Assembly (NCBI RefSeq): GCF_013249045.1
Contig: NZ_JABRWP010000009.1
Coordinates: 83,498-147,497 of the forward strand
From: Winogradskyella eckloniae
GTDB lineage: Bacteria > Bacteroidota > Bacteroidia > Flavobacteriales > Flavobacteriaceae
Reading direction: 5' to 3'
DNA: 64,000 nucleotides
Shown here: positions 37,336-45,830 of the stretch, piece by piece
Layout: each line of letters starts with the position of its first letter
Numbering within the stretch: the stretch's first letter is position 1
Program-made: the position numbers and the translations under genes
The notes under the pieces: model-generated
The model's input: only the letters and a program-made list of their open reading frames with translations
Databases searched by the model: none
Told to the model about the DNA's origin: nothing

Positions 37336-38742
37336 TTAATTTAATAATGGGTTAATGGCAAGGCTGTTAAATAACTTTGCTTTGGTGTTAAAAAACTTAT
37401 TCTGTATGGCGATGGCCTTTAATTTGCCGTCTATAAGTTCAGATTCTCTTGCGTTAACTAAAAACAACGAGCTTTCGCCTAATTGAAATTTACGTTCCTC
37501 AGCCATGAGCATCATTTCATAATCAGATACCATTTCTGAGGTAATTTCATTTTGTTTAATATAGGAATCGAGTTCTTGTTTTATTGCTGTTACTTTGTTT
37601 TCTAGTGATACACGTGTTGCATTAATTTCGTATTCAGTATCAATTAATTTTATTTTTGCCAGCTTTAAATCGGCTCGTTCTTTTCTTAAAAACAATGGTA
37701 AACTTAAGCTTAGTCCACTCTTGTAATCTGAAGTATTAAAAGAGCTTGAGGTTTCTGGTGTTTGGGAAAGAAAATTATATTCTAAATTGATTTTAGGCAG
37801 TAATTTATTGGTTTTGAGTCGTTTATTTACTTCTAATCCTTGTAATTTATAATCTAAAGACCGCATTTTTGGGTGTTCTTCTATCGTAAGGGCTTCTGTT
37901 TGTAGTGTATTAATATTGAAGGTAGCATCAATAATGGGTTCGGAATTTACATCTGGAATAATATGAGGTTGAAGCTCTAATGGAATATTATTTTCAAGCC
38001 ACAAAAAGTTAGACAATTCTAATGCCGCTTTCATTAATTTCACTTTAGATTGTTCTAAGCCTAATCGTCTATTATTTACTGCAATGCGTGCTTCCGTTTC
38101 ATCAATTTTAGCGTTTTCTCCAACAATGACTCCTTTTTTAATGCCAGAATACCTTAAGTCTGCGTTTTCTAATATATTTTCAAATAATAGCAATTCATTG
38201 TAGGCTTGTAGCCATTTAAAATATACAAGTGAGGCCTCAAATAAAATAGTGTTTACATAGATGTCTCTATCTGCTTTGGCTTGTTCCTTAAATAGTTTGG
38301 CTTGTTTTAAAGCTGCCATTCTATTGTTTATTAATAAACCTTGAGCTAGTGGAAGTGATAGGCCAGCGTTATAGAGTCCGTCTTCTGGGACATAGGCTTC
38401 AGGGTTTAAGTACTCACCAGTATTTTCTTCAAAAGCAGCTTTTAATTCAATGCCAAACCATGTTGGTATTTTAAAGGCACCATTAAGTTTGTCGTAATAG
38501 TCTGTGTTCTTAAACGTTTTGCGATTGTAATCGATTTCAAATTTGGGATCAAAAGCACCACGAGATTTCATTAATTGCGCTTGACTTTCGTCAATAACCA
38601 ATTCTGCCTGTTTCACAATAGGATGATATTTTTTTACAAAACCCAAATATTCATCAAATCTCAAAACATTAGATAATGCTGTAGATTGGGAAAATGTAAA
38701 CAGCGAAAAACTAAAAAACACTAACGTAATTATATGTCGCAT
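37336..38742 (-). CDS. TolC-family outer-membrane channel protein
   Basis: The 468-residue protein has a signal peptide (MRHIITLVFFSFSLFTFSQ). Its two repeated halves are long amphipathic helices (LKQAKLFKEQAKADRDIYVNT and LEVNKRLKTNKLLPK regions) with beta-strand segments, as in the outer-membrane efflux family. It would form the outer-membrane exit of the exporter encoded just upstream (HlyD gene three bases away). It is the last gene of a four-gene operon. Confidence 0.9.
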   Translation of the reverse strand: MRHIITLVFFSFSLFTFSQSTALSNVLRFDEYLGFVKKYHPIVKQAELVIDESQAQLMKSRGAFDPKFEIDYNRKTFKNTDYYDKLNGAFKIPTWFGIELKAAFEENTGEYLNPEAYVPEDGLYNAGLSLPLAQGLLINNRMAALKQAKLFKEQAKADRDIYVNTILFEASLVYFKWLQAYNELLLFENILENADLRYSGIKKGVIVGENAKIDETEARIAVNNRRLGLEQSKVKLMKAALELSNFLWLENNIPLELQPHIIPDVNSEPIIDATFNINTLQTEALTIEEHPKMRSLDYKLQGLEVNKRLKTNKLLPKINLEYNFLSQTPETSSSFNTSDYKSGLSLSLPLFLRKERADLKLAKIKLIDTEYEINATRVSLENKVTAIKQELDSYIKQNEITSEMVSDYEMMLMAEERKFQLGESSLFLVNARESELIDGKLKAIAIQNKFFNTKAKLFNSLAINPLLN

Positions 38743-38745
38743 TGC

Positions 38746-40095
38746 TTATTTCTTTTTAGCGTTAGATTGAGATTCTGGTTGATAATAATTAGGAGGGAAC
38801 CCATTGAGTTGTCTCCAAAGTTCAAACCAAATTGGAACATCTTCTAGTAAAGCCATAGTGTATGCGCCAGAACCTGCTCTTATATCTTTAGGCCATTTGT
38901 GCTCGGATTCATCTGGTGCCAAAAGCACTCTAAACTTACCGTTATCACTAATAAAATTCTCTATAGCAACTATTTCTGCACTATAGGTTCCGTAGGTAAT
39001 ATCTGGCCAACCACTAAATACGATTGCTGGCCAACCATCAAATTGTACTCGGACTTTTGCACCTCGTTTTATTAACGGTAAATCTATTGGTTCTACAAAT
39101 GTTTCTACGGCTAATTCTACTTGTGCTGGCATAATACCTACAATGGCTTCGCCTTCTTTAAAGGTTTGGCCAACACCACCTCTTATGGCTTTATTTATGT
39201 AACCATCAAAAGGCGCTTTTATATATTTTAAATCATTTCTTAATTGATAATTAGAATATTGATTATTTAATTTTGATACTTGGGCTTCTGTATCAAATTG
39301 GCTAGATTGTGCTGTGAACTTATCACTCTGAGCTTTAGAAATCTTATCTGCATATGTGGCATTTACTCTAGATATTTCAAATTGCGCATTTAGTATTTCA
39401 TTTTTACTGGCCAATAATTTATTTTCTTGTGATATTAATTTGGCTTCCGTTTCTTGTAATTTTAAACGTTTGTCTTCAACATCTTTTAGAGCCTTAAAAC
39501 CCTCTTCTTGTAATGTTATTGTTCTGTCGTATTGCAACTTTGCAATTTTTTGATTCGTTATGGCAGCTGCCAAATCTATACTGTCACTTTTTGCTTTATA
39601 GCGCGATTGTAAGAGTTTGTTTTTTGCTTGTTCTAGCTTTAATTGACGTTCATTACTTAATGCTGCTATTTGTCTATTTAGGGCTTTTACTTTTTCTTCA
39701 TAAGAGCCAACCGATTGGGCTTTGGCATCACGCTGTTGCGCTGTGCGTTCTACTAAATTAGGATCAAAATATTCGCTTTTTATTTCTGAAATTTGAATAA
39801 TAGTATCGCCTTTCTTTACAAAATCACCTTCACGAACGTACCATTGATCTATTCTGCCAGGAATGGATGATTGAATCGTTTGTGGTCTCTGGTCTGGTGT
39901 AAGTGTCGTTACATTTCCTCGGCTTGTTATATTCTGTGTCCAAGGCAAGAATAAAATGATTATTCCTATTATGGTAAATACGAATAAGAATCTATTAAAA
40001 TACTTATAGTATCTGTTGTGAAATACACGTTTTCCGGATTTCGTTTGACTTAGTAAGACTGATTTGTTTAATTGATTATTAGATATATTTAACAT
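38746..40095 (-). CDS. HlyD-family membrane fusion protein
   Basis: The 449-residue protein has one N-terminal transmembrane helix (about 32-50, YFNRFLFVFTIIGIIILFLPW). It then has a lipoyl half-motif (SIPGRIDQWYVREGDFVKKGDTI), a long coiled coil (about 120-290), and the second lipoyl half with a beta-barrel (IKAPFDGYINKAIRGGVG, EAIVGIMPAQVELAVETFV). It bridges inner-membrane ABC protein and outer-membrane TolC partner. Ten bases separate it from the ABC gene and three from the TolC gene. Confidence 0.92.
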   Translation of the reverse strand: MLNISNNQLNKSVLLSQTKSGKRVFHNRYYKYFNRFLFVFTIIGIIILFLPWTQNITSRGNVTTLTPDQRPQTIQSSIPGRIDQWYVREGDFVKKGDTIIQISEIKSEYFDPNLVERTAQQRDAKAQSVGSYEEKVKALNRQIAALSNERQLKLEQAKNKLLQSRYKAKSDSIDLAAAITNQKIAKLQYDRTITLQEEGFKALKDVEDKRLKLQETEAKLISQENKLLASKNEILNAQFEISRVNATYADKISKAQSDKFTAQSSQFDTEAQVSKLNNQYSNYQLRNDLKYIKAPFDGYINKAIRGGVGQTFKEGEAIVGIMPAQVELAVETFVEPIDLPLIKRGAKVRVQFDGWPAIVFSGWPDITYGTYSAEIVAIENFISDNGKFRVLLAPDESEHKWPKDIRAGSGAYTMALLEDVPIWFELWRQLNGFPPNYYQPESQSNAKKK

Positions 40096-40105
40096 AAAAA
40101 TCTTT

Positions 40106-41764
40106 TTAAATAATTTCTCCCTTTTTTAAGGTAACAACTTGTGTGCAATTTTGTGTCCATTGGTCAGCTCTACTCACTACGACTAAAGCCCAAGGATTTG
40201 ACTCATCAGTTAAAAATGAAATGATATTTTTTAACTCTTGAGTTTCAAAATAATCTAAAGGGTCTTCTAAAATGAGCAGTTTAGGTTGGGTAACAATGGC
40301 TCTAGCTAAAACTATTTTTTTTGCGATGGTGAATGATATTTGTTTACCTTCAGGATATAGCATCGTTTTTAAGCCTTTAGGACTTTCTTTTACAAATTGG
40401 TAGAGTCCTACGTTTTCAATAGCCCACATTAATTGATCATCAGAAATATCTTTATTTCCAAAGGTTATGTTTTCTTTTATAGTGCCTTCAAAGGGTGTTT
40501 CGTCTATTAAAGACATGCCTATGTTAGACCTAAAGTGATTTAGGTTAATATTGTCTAACATAAATTTGTCGAGATAAATTTTCCCTTTTGAAGGTTCTAA
40601 AATACCACCAATAAGACGTAATAAACTAGATTTGCCAGAGCCACTTTCGCCTCTAATTAAGAGTCTACTTTTTGGTTTAATGACCAAAGAAACATTTTTA
40701 ATGATATGTGCTTCTCTGTCTGGTATATAAAAAGAGACATTGTCTAATTCTAAACAAAAATCTTCCTTGAATTCGGGTGTTTCGCCATGTTGTTCTTCTA
40801 AATCTTTATCTACAATTTGTCCCATTTTTTCTAGAGAAGTCAGTACATCATAAAACGGTTCTAAGCCAAGAATAAGTTTTTCAACGGATGTAATAACTAA
40901 TAAAATGATGATTTCTGCTGCTACAAATTGACCTATGTTCATTTCTTGGTTAAGTACTAGCAATCCTCCTATAAGTAAAAGCCCAGCTGTTACAACTACC
41001 TTAAAGCCAATCATTTGTATAAATTGAATAATTAAAATTCTAAAATGACTTTCTCTTGCTTTTAAATAATCGTTTACCAATTCGTCGTTTTTTTCTATGG
41101 CTAGATTTGTTTTACCAGATAATTTAAAACTTACAACAGCTCTTGCGACTTCTTGTATCCAGTGCGCTACCTTATATTTGTGTTTAGATTCCATAAGGCT
41201 TGTTTGCATGCCTTTTTGGGCTGTAAACTTAAATACAATGTAAATAAGTATGAGCAACAGGAACCCAAAAGCAATAAAAAATGGATGGTAAAATGATAGT
41301 AGAATCAAAGCAAAAATAATTTGCAATAGCGCAGCAGGAATGTCTATTAATATTTTTGATAATCCTTTTTGAATATTTAATGTATCGAAAAAACGATTGG
41401 CCAATTCTGGAGGATAGTTGTTGCGTAATTCCGTCATTTTAATTTTTGGAAAACGATACGTAAACTCAAATGAAGCTCTTGTGAAAATACGTTGTTGAAT
41501 GGTTTCTATTATGCGCATTTGCATTAGTTGTAGAATACCAACAAATGAAACACCAATAGTCACTAAAACAACTAATACAATCCAAGAGGTGCTAACTTGT
41601 GCACTTTGAAGCAGGTTAATTATGGCTTGTATTCCCAAAGGTAAAGTAAGGCCAAGTATACCTGAAAACACCGCGTAATAAACCACTTGGAGGACATCTC
41701 GTTTTTCTAATTTTAAAAGACCAATTAGCCTTTGCCAAGGCGACATAATTTCTTTGTAATTCAT
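40106..41764 (-). CDS. ABC exporter half-transporter with a degenerate ATPase domain
   Basis: The 552-residue protein has six N-terminal membrane helices (about 20-310) and a nucleotide-binding domain (about 335-552). Walker A is intact (GESGSGKSS). The rest is altered. The signature that should read LSGGQ reads ISFTI. Walker B plus catalytic Glu reads LLILEDPLD, with Asp and Glu swapped. The Q-loop Gln is not visible (GMSLIDETPF). The switch His is replaced (VVVSRADQ). It is probably poorly active or uses an unusual mechanism. It sits in an operon with TetR, HlyD and TolC proteins, so export of a small molecule or peptide is inferred. Confidence 0.85.
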   Translation of the reverse strand: MNYKEIMSPWQRLIGLLKLEKRDVLQVVYYAVFSGILGLTLPLGIQAIINLLQSAQVSTSWIVLVVLVTIGVSFVGILQLMQMRIIETIQQRIFTRASFEFTYRFPKIKMTELRNNYPPELANRFFDTLNIQKGLSKILIDIPAALLQIIFALILLSFYHPFFIAFGFLLLILIYIVFKFTAQKGMQTSLMESKHKYKVAHWIQEVARAVVSFKLSGKTNLAIEKNDELVNDYLKARESHFRILIIQFIQMIGFKVVVTAGLLLIGGLLVLNQEMNIGQFVAAEIIILLVITSVEKLILGLEPFYDVLTSLEKMGQIVDKDLEEQHGETPEFKEDFCLELDNVSFYIPDREAHIIKNVSLVIKPKSRLLIRGESGSGKSSLLRLIGGILEPSKGKIYLDKFMLDNINLNHFRSNIGMSLIDETPFEGTIKENITFGNKDISDDQLMWAIENVGLYQFVKESPKGLKTMLYPEGKQISFTIAKKIVLARAIVTQPKLLILEDPLDYFETQELKNIISFLTDESNPWALVVVSRADQWTQNCTQVVTLKKGEII

Positions 41765-41768
41765 AAAA

Positions 41769-42443
41769 TTATTTAATAATAGCGTTTAGAGTAAGTTCTT
41801 TGAAAAAGTCTGTTGGTGTAATGGTTTCATTACAGTCTGTCAACGAAATGAAATGTTCTTTTAAAAAATGTTGGTGCAACGCACCTTCTACAATTGTACT
41901 GGCCAAACTAGTTGCATATTTGTATTTAGGGTTTATGTCAATAATCATATCTCTTAATCGCTGTATCATGCGTTTGTAAATGATAAAGTAGCCTTCTTTA
42001 TTTTCACTATCTACTTCTTTGGTTAAATAAGATTTAGAATTCTCGTTAATGATTATTCTATTAAGGACCACTTCATTAATATGAGAAAAGGTCACATCTT
42101 GTTCTATACTTTTGGTGATAATTTCTATGGCCTTAAGTAATTTTTCATTAGAATTTGGTAAGTTATATGTAGCAAACACCATTTGGTATTCTATCCAAGC
42201 CCAATACCACGATGTTAAGTATAGAAGTAATTTGTGTTTACTGTCAAAATACCTATAAATAGAGCTCTCATTAGAGCCTATTTTTGCGCCTAATTTCTTA
42301 AAAGTAAAGCTATCAAATCCTATATCGTCTATTAATAAAATACTATGCTCAATAATACGTTTACCTAAATTAGAGGATTCAGGATCTTTAATATATATCT
42401 TATCTGGTACAGATATTTTAAGGTTTGAAAGTAAGTTTATCAT
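41769..42443 (-). CDS. TetR-family transcriptional regulator
   Basis: This 224-residue protein has an N-terminal HTH (IIEHSILLIDDIGFDSFTFK, KLGAKIGSNESSIYRYFDSK) followed by a helical ligand-binding part. I set the start at the ATG at 42443 (MINLLSNLK). The longer frame begins with TTG at 42464, which lies inside the promoter box, so it cannot be in the message. It is the first gene of the operon with the ABC, HlyD and TolC genes; four bases separate it from the ABC gene. A palindrome beside the promoter suggests self-regulation. Confidence 0.9.
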   Translation of the reverse strand: MINLLSNLKISVPDKIYIKDPESSNLGKRIIEHSILLIDDIGFDSFTFKKLGAKIGSNESSIYRYFDSKHKLLLYLTSWYWAWIEYQMVFATYNLPNSNEKLLKAIEIITKSIEQDVTFSHINEVVLNRIIINENSKSYLTKEVDSENKEGYFIIYKRMIQRLRDMIIDINPKYKYATSLASTIVEGALHQHFLKEHFISLTDCNETITPTDFFKELTLNAIIK

Positions 42444-42461
42444 ACTTAATTGATTTAATTG

Positions 42462-42469
42462 CAAATATA
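42462..42469 (-). promoter_or_regulatory. -7 element of the exporter operon
   Basis: The minus strand reads TATATTTG, an exact TAnnTTTG match. It ends 18 bases before the tetR ATG at 42443. No good -33 TTG is found 19 bases upstream, which fits a weak or regulated promoter. Confidence 0.55.
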
Positions 42470-42483
42470 ATAGTAATACTATT
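42469..42483. promoter_or_regulatory. Palindromic operator candidate for the TetR protein
   Basis: AATAGTAATACTATT is a perfect 15-base palindrome (7-base arms around A). It touches the -7 box and fills the spacer of the promoter, the position expected for repression by the TetR protein encoded downstream. Confidence 0.6.
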
Positions 42484-42630
42484 AAAAATATATTTTTAAC
42501 AAATATTTATAAGAATAGAAACTAATCAAAAATAGTAAGGATATTAGGCAGTAATGCTCACAATATGTTAAGCATATGTAAAGAAACTACATAAGACGTA
42601 AGGAATGATCTTTGGTTGTTGTAGGGAGTA

Positions 42631-43221
42631 TTATAATTCTTTAATTAAATCCTCAATGCGCATTCGTTTGCTATAATCATACTCATTAATATCCTTTACA
42701 AAGCAATATGCGCTGATTTCTCCAGATTTAACTTTTTCTGCTAATTCTTCTACTTTAAAAGGGCCAAATTCTTTAGATTGTTCTATGTAGTAGAATTTGT
42801 GTTCATAGATAATAGAGCTGACTTTCTTTTTGTATTTCTCTTTTAAAAACGTTTGTACATCTTCAATAGAATTTAATTCTTCGTCATATTTAGACGTGTT
42901 GATGTAAAGCGCAAATTCTTCTTTTTCTTGGTTGTTAAGCACTAAAATATCATCATCTTTAAAATAGGCCTCTACCGTAATTAATCCGTCTTCGGTTTCA
43001 ATAGTAAAGTTATTAAGGATATTAAGTGTCCAAGATGTTTTAATGATATTATCCTTTCTTGAAATTTCAAGAATATTATCATTCTTAAAGGTGTAAACCG
43101 ATTTCTTTTTTGAAATACCGTTTACTAAAACCCATGGTTGGTTAATGAAATGCGTATCGTGATGGTGTTCGTAACTAAACGGCTTTAAGTTTGGGATAGT
43201 GTTGTGTAGATAATTACTCAT
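42631..43221 (-). CDS. Hypothetical protein with C-terminal GYF_2-like domain
   Basis: The 196-residue protein has no signal peptide. The C-terminal 50 residues (KFYYIEQSKEFGPFKVEELAEKVKSGEISAYCFVKD) match the GYF_2/DUF4339 pattern (aromatic, then GPF, then hydrophobic helix, then SGEI). Such domains usually bind partners. The N-terminal 130 residues are beta-rich and Asp/Asn/Lys-rich, resembling a beta-sandwich or lipocalin-like fold, but I recognise no family. It stands alone. Confidence 0.8.
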   Translation of the reverse strand: MSNYLHNTIPNLKPFSYEHHHDTHFINQPWVLVNGISKKKSVYTFKNDNILEISRKDNIIKTSWTLNILNNFTIETEDGLITVEAYFKDDDILVLNNQEKEEFALYINTSKYDEELNSIEDVQTFLKEKYKKKVSSIIYEHKFYYIEQSKEFGPFKVEELAEKVKSGEISAYCFVKDINEYDYSKRMRIEDLIKEL

Positions 43222-43868
43222 TAAGCGTCTTTATATATAATAGCATTTGCCATTATAACGTTAGATTTGGGTTAATAATTATCTAAAGTTAATAATTTTA
43301 TTACGGAAATAAAAGGGACTACCTTATAAGTTCGATGAAAGGAATATTATTTAATTTTAATTGTAATCGCTTCATTGGCAATAGGTTAAATTTTGTCTTG
43401 TATTTTTAGAACCTAGAAATAGATTGTTTGTCAAGGAAAATTAAAAAACTCATCATTAAAATGTCAGTAGATTTAAATTGATTTTTAAAATAAAAATGAA
43501 AACACTAAAAGTTAATAGATAGAACAGCCTTAAAAAAAAATAGGAAATTTTTGTTGGCTATAATGAAGGTGTAAGCTTGTAAATTAAAAATTTATAATAG
43601 TTTTAATTTACTTTTTAACTCTCAAATTATATTAGTAGTTTAGTCTAAACTTTTATTGGATAGAGGTATTGAAGTAATAGAATTTATAGCTGTAGGTTAG
43701 CGCTATTGTTGTTTGTTTTAAATATTAGAAAATTAAAATGTATCTCAATATATAATGACTTCATAATATGAAAATTGAAGAATTGAAAAAAAAACAAAAA
43801 AAATGTGACTTCTCTTACAAAGAGGTGTCTTAACACTAATAACTAATTATTTAGACCAAAAATAACCC
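43222..43868. other. Long AT-rich intergenic region
   Basis: About 650 bases lie between two divergent genes. It is strongly AT-rich with several poly-A tracts. The only structure seen is a small stem CTCTT / AAGAG around ACA at 43812-43824, just before the sigma gene. I see no credible coding frame. It probably holds the promoters of both genes, and possibly a regulatory leader. Confidence 0.5.
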
Positions 43869-44462
43869 TTGACAAAAGACGCTATTCATAACCTAACTGA
43901 TGAATCGCTTGTAGAAGCTATCGTAAAAACAAATGACACCATGTTGTTCGAGGTGCTGTACGATAGATATGCAAGTATGGTTTATAACAAATGTTATGGA
44001 TTTGCTAATGGTGTGGACGAGGCAAAAGATTTAACGCAAGATGTTTTTTTAAGAGTCTTTGTTAAACTTGCTAGTTTTAAAGGGAAGTCAAAATTTTCTA
44101 CATGGTTGTATGCTTTTACATATAATCATTGTGTTAATTATGTTACTAGAAATACAGCTAAGAAATTTGAAAAAAAATCTGTAAGTTCAGAACATGTTGA
44201 TATAGAAAATATAGGAGAAGATATTGATTCTACTGTTGCGTTTCAAGACATGAGAGTAGAGCAGTTGAAAAAAGTTATGGAATTAATATCTCCAGACGAG
44301 AAAATGATTTTATTACTAAAGTATCAAGATAATTTATCAATAAAAGAATTAGCAGATGCCTTAGATATTGGAGAAAGCGCAGTAAAAATGCGATTAAAAA
44401 GAGCTAAAGAAAAACTAGTACAGAAGTACGATAAGTATACAAAAGATGGAAAATCCATTTAA
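43869..44462 (+). CDS. ECF-type RNA polymerase sigma factor
   Basis: The 197-residue protein has sigma-70 region 2 (FEVLYDRYASMVYNKCYGFANG, LTQDVFLRVFVKLASF) and region 4 (PDEKMILLLKYQDNLSIKELADAL, GESAVKMRLKRAKEK), the domain set of an ECF sigma factor. The start is TTG at 43869: an in-frame stop (TAA at 43863-43865) lies directly before it, and the next ATG would remove much of region 2. A 57-residue gene overlaps its end by 17 bases. There is no classic anti-sigma with zinc motif beside it. Confidence 0.92.
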   Translation: MTKDAIHNLTDESLVEAIVKTNDTMLFEVLYDRYASMVYNKCYGFANGVDEAKDLTQDVFLRVFVKLASFKGKSKFSTWLYAFTYNHCVNYVTRNTAKKFEKKSVSSEHVDIENIGEDIDSTVAFQDMRVEQLKKVMELISPDEKMILLLKYQDNLSIKELADALDIGESAVKMRLKRAKEKLVQKYDKYTKDGKSI

Positions 44463-44619
44463 TCAAATAGACAAACCTTTAAAGGAAGTTCCAGTGGAAC
44501 TGAAAGGGAAAGTTATGCATGATATTGCCATGGCGAAGCTATTTATGGAATTAGCCGAACTCTTTTCGTATAATCTTGGTTATATAATAGACAGTGTAAG
44601 TAGTAAGAGAAAAAAATAA
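44446..44619 (+). CDS. Small 57-residue protein coupled to the sigma factor gene
   Basis: A frame of 58 codons starts at ATG 44446 (MENPFNQIDKPLKEVPVELK) and ends at TAA 44617-44619, in a different frame from the sigma gene it overlaps by 17 bases. The product is amphipathic and probably helical (residues about 22-50, VMHDIAMAKLFMELAELFSY) with a basic tail (SSKRKK). The overlap suggests translational coupling. I know no named family, but the sequence is ordered and not random-like. It could bind or tune the sigma factor; this is a guess from position. Confidence 0.7.
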   Translation: MENPFNQIDKPLKEVPVELKGKVMHDIAMAKLFMELAELFSYNLGYIIDSVSSKRKK

Positions 44620-44652
44620 AGACTAATAAAACCCTAACACAAAATTATTAGA

Positions 44653-45480
44653 ATGGATAAAATGAATGAATTTTCAGAAGTGGCGATGAAATCTTTAACC
44701 AATATTTGGTTTGAGATTACTAAAATATTTCCAAACATAATTGGTGCACTTATAGTTCTAATTATTGGTTGGATTGTGACGAAGTTAATTGTAAAAATTA
44801 TAAAGAAACTTTTAAAATTAGCTAAGACGCATAAGCTAGATGAGAAAATTAATGAAATAGAAATAATAGAAGGTAAGCAGCTTAACTTTAATACGGCAAA
44901 AGTTGTTTCAAAAGCTATTAAGTATATAATGTATATCGTATTGCTGGTAACAGCGTCTGATATAATGGGATTAGAAATTATTACCAAACAAATCAGTGAT
45001 TTAATTTCTTATTTGCCAAAACTGTTTTCTGCTATTGTTATTTTTATCATAGGTCTGTTGTTTGCAAACTTTGTTAAAAATGGATTAAAATCACTATTTG
45101 AATCAATGGATTTGTCTGGTGGTAAAATTATTAGCCAAGCTGTGTTTTTCTTATTGTTAACGTTTATTTCTGTGACGGCATTGAATCAGGCTGGCATTGA
45201 TACAGAGATAATTTCTAATAATATAAACATGATAATTGCAGCCTTCTTGCTAGCCTTTGCTATTGCTTTTGGGTTAGGTGCGAGAGAGGTTGTAGGTAAA
45301 TTGTTAAATACGTTTTATGCACGTAAGACGTTTGAGGTTGGGCAGAATATAACGTTCAATAATGAAACTTATACAATTGATGCTGTGCAAAGCATTTCAG
45401 TGATATTAAAAAACTCAAAAGGAAAATTAATTGTTCCTATTAGAGATTTAATAGAAAATCAAGTACAAATGCAGGATTAA
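44653..45480 (+). CDS. Mechanosensitive channel-related membrane protein (MscS/CmpX-like)
   Basis: The 275-residue protein has four membrane helices at about 25-45, 90-110, 125-150 and 160-185, then a fifth (about 200-220, MIIAAFLLAFAIAFGLGAREVVGKLL) that looks like the pore-lining helix of MscS. A short beta domain follows (VGQNITFNNETYTIDAVQSISVILKNSKGKLIVPIRDLI). It contains the conserved TM-helix repeats of small MscS-like proteins. It would release solutes under membrane tension. It follows the sigma factor and the 57-residue gene on the same strand and likely shares their transcript. Confidence 0.88.
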   Translation: MDKMNEFSEVAMKSLTNIWFEITKIFPNIIGALIVLIIGWIVTKLIVKIIKKLLKLAKTHKLDEKINEIEIIEGKQLNFNTAKVVSKAIKYIMYIVLLVTASDIMGLEIITKQISDLISYLPKLFSAIVIFIIGLLFANFVKNGLKSLFESMDLSGGKIISQAVFFLLLTFISVTALNQAGIDTEIISNNINMIIAAFLLAFAIAFGLGAREVVGKLLNTFYARKTFEVGQNITFNNETYTIDAVQSISVILKNSKGKLIVPIRDLIENQVQMQD

Positions 45481-45830
45481 CTATGAGGTTAGGGTCATAG
45501 ATTCTGTGTTAACGTGGAATGCGATCCTGCATGTACTTGAGGTATATAAAACCCTTTTCATTAAATTGAATAGGGTTTTTTTATTTAATGTCTATAAAGG
45601 TTTATGTAATATTAAGAACGTTTCGAAATATTGAATTGAAAAATCGACAAGTTATAAAAATCCTATTTTTTTGTGAAAAACCAAGTGAAATTGGTCTAAA
45701 GAGCATCAAATCACGATAAAACGTGAATCTCTTCTCGTTTAGTTTGGTTTTATTGTAATTGTGAGAACTAAAAATTGAATGCAAAGTGATCTAAGCACAA
45801 GGTGAAATGTAAGATGACAACAAAGAAAAA
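45481..45830. other. Convergent intergenic region
   Basis: About 350 bases between the channel gene and the helicase gene. It contains the terminator at 45548-45582. The rest has no coding frame that I believe; a 60-codon frame on the minus strand (45602-45784) lacks any familiar feature. Confidence 0.5.
45548..45582 (+). terminator. Terminator of the sigma factor / channel operon
   Basis: AAAACCCT pairs with AGGGTTTT, with TCA / TGA continuing inside after small mismatches, followed by a run of T. It lies 68 bases past the channel stop. Confidence 0.78.

Noticed and set aside
40106..41764. ABC gene as a pseudogene
   Set aside because: The frame is full length with intact Walker A and membrane helices, and the gene is embedded tightly in an operon, so decay is not supported.
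43335..43409. A 24-codon frame in the long intergenic region
   Set aside because: It is short, AT-driven and without any feature of a real peptide gene.
45602..45784. A 60-codon minus-strand frame between the channel and helicase genes
   Set aside because: No hydrophobic signal, family pattern or convincing promoter, and it lies in a plain convergent gap.
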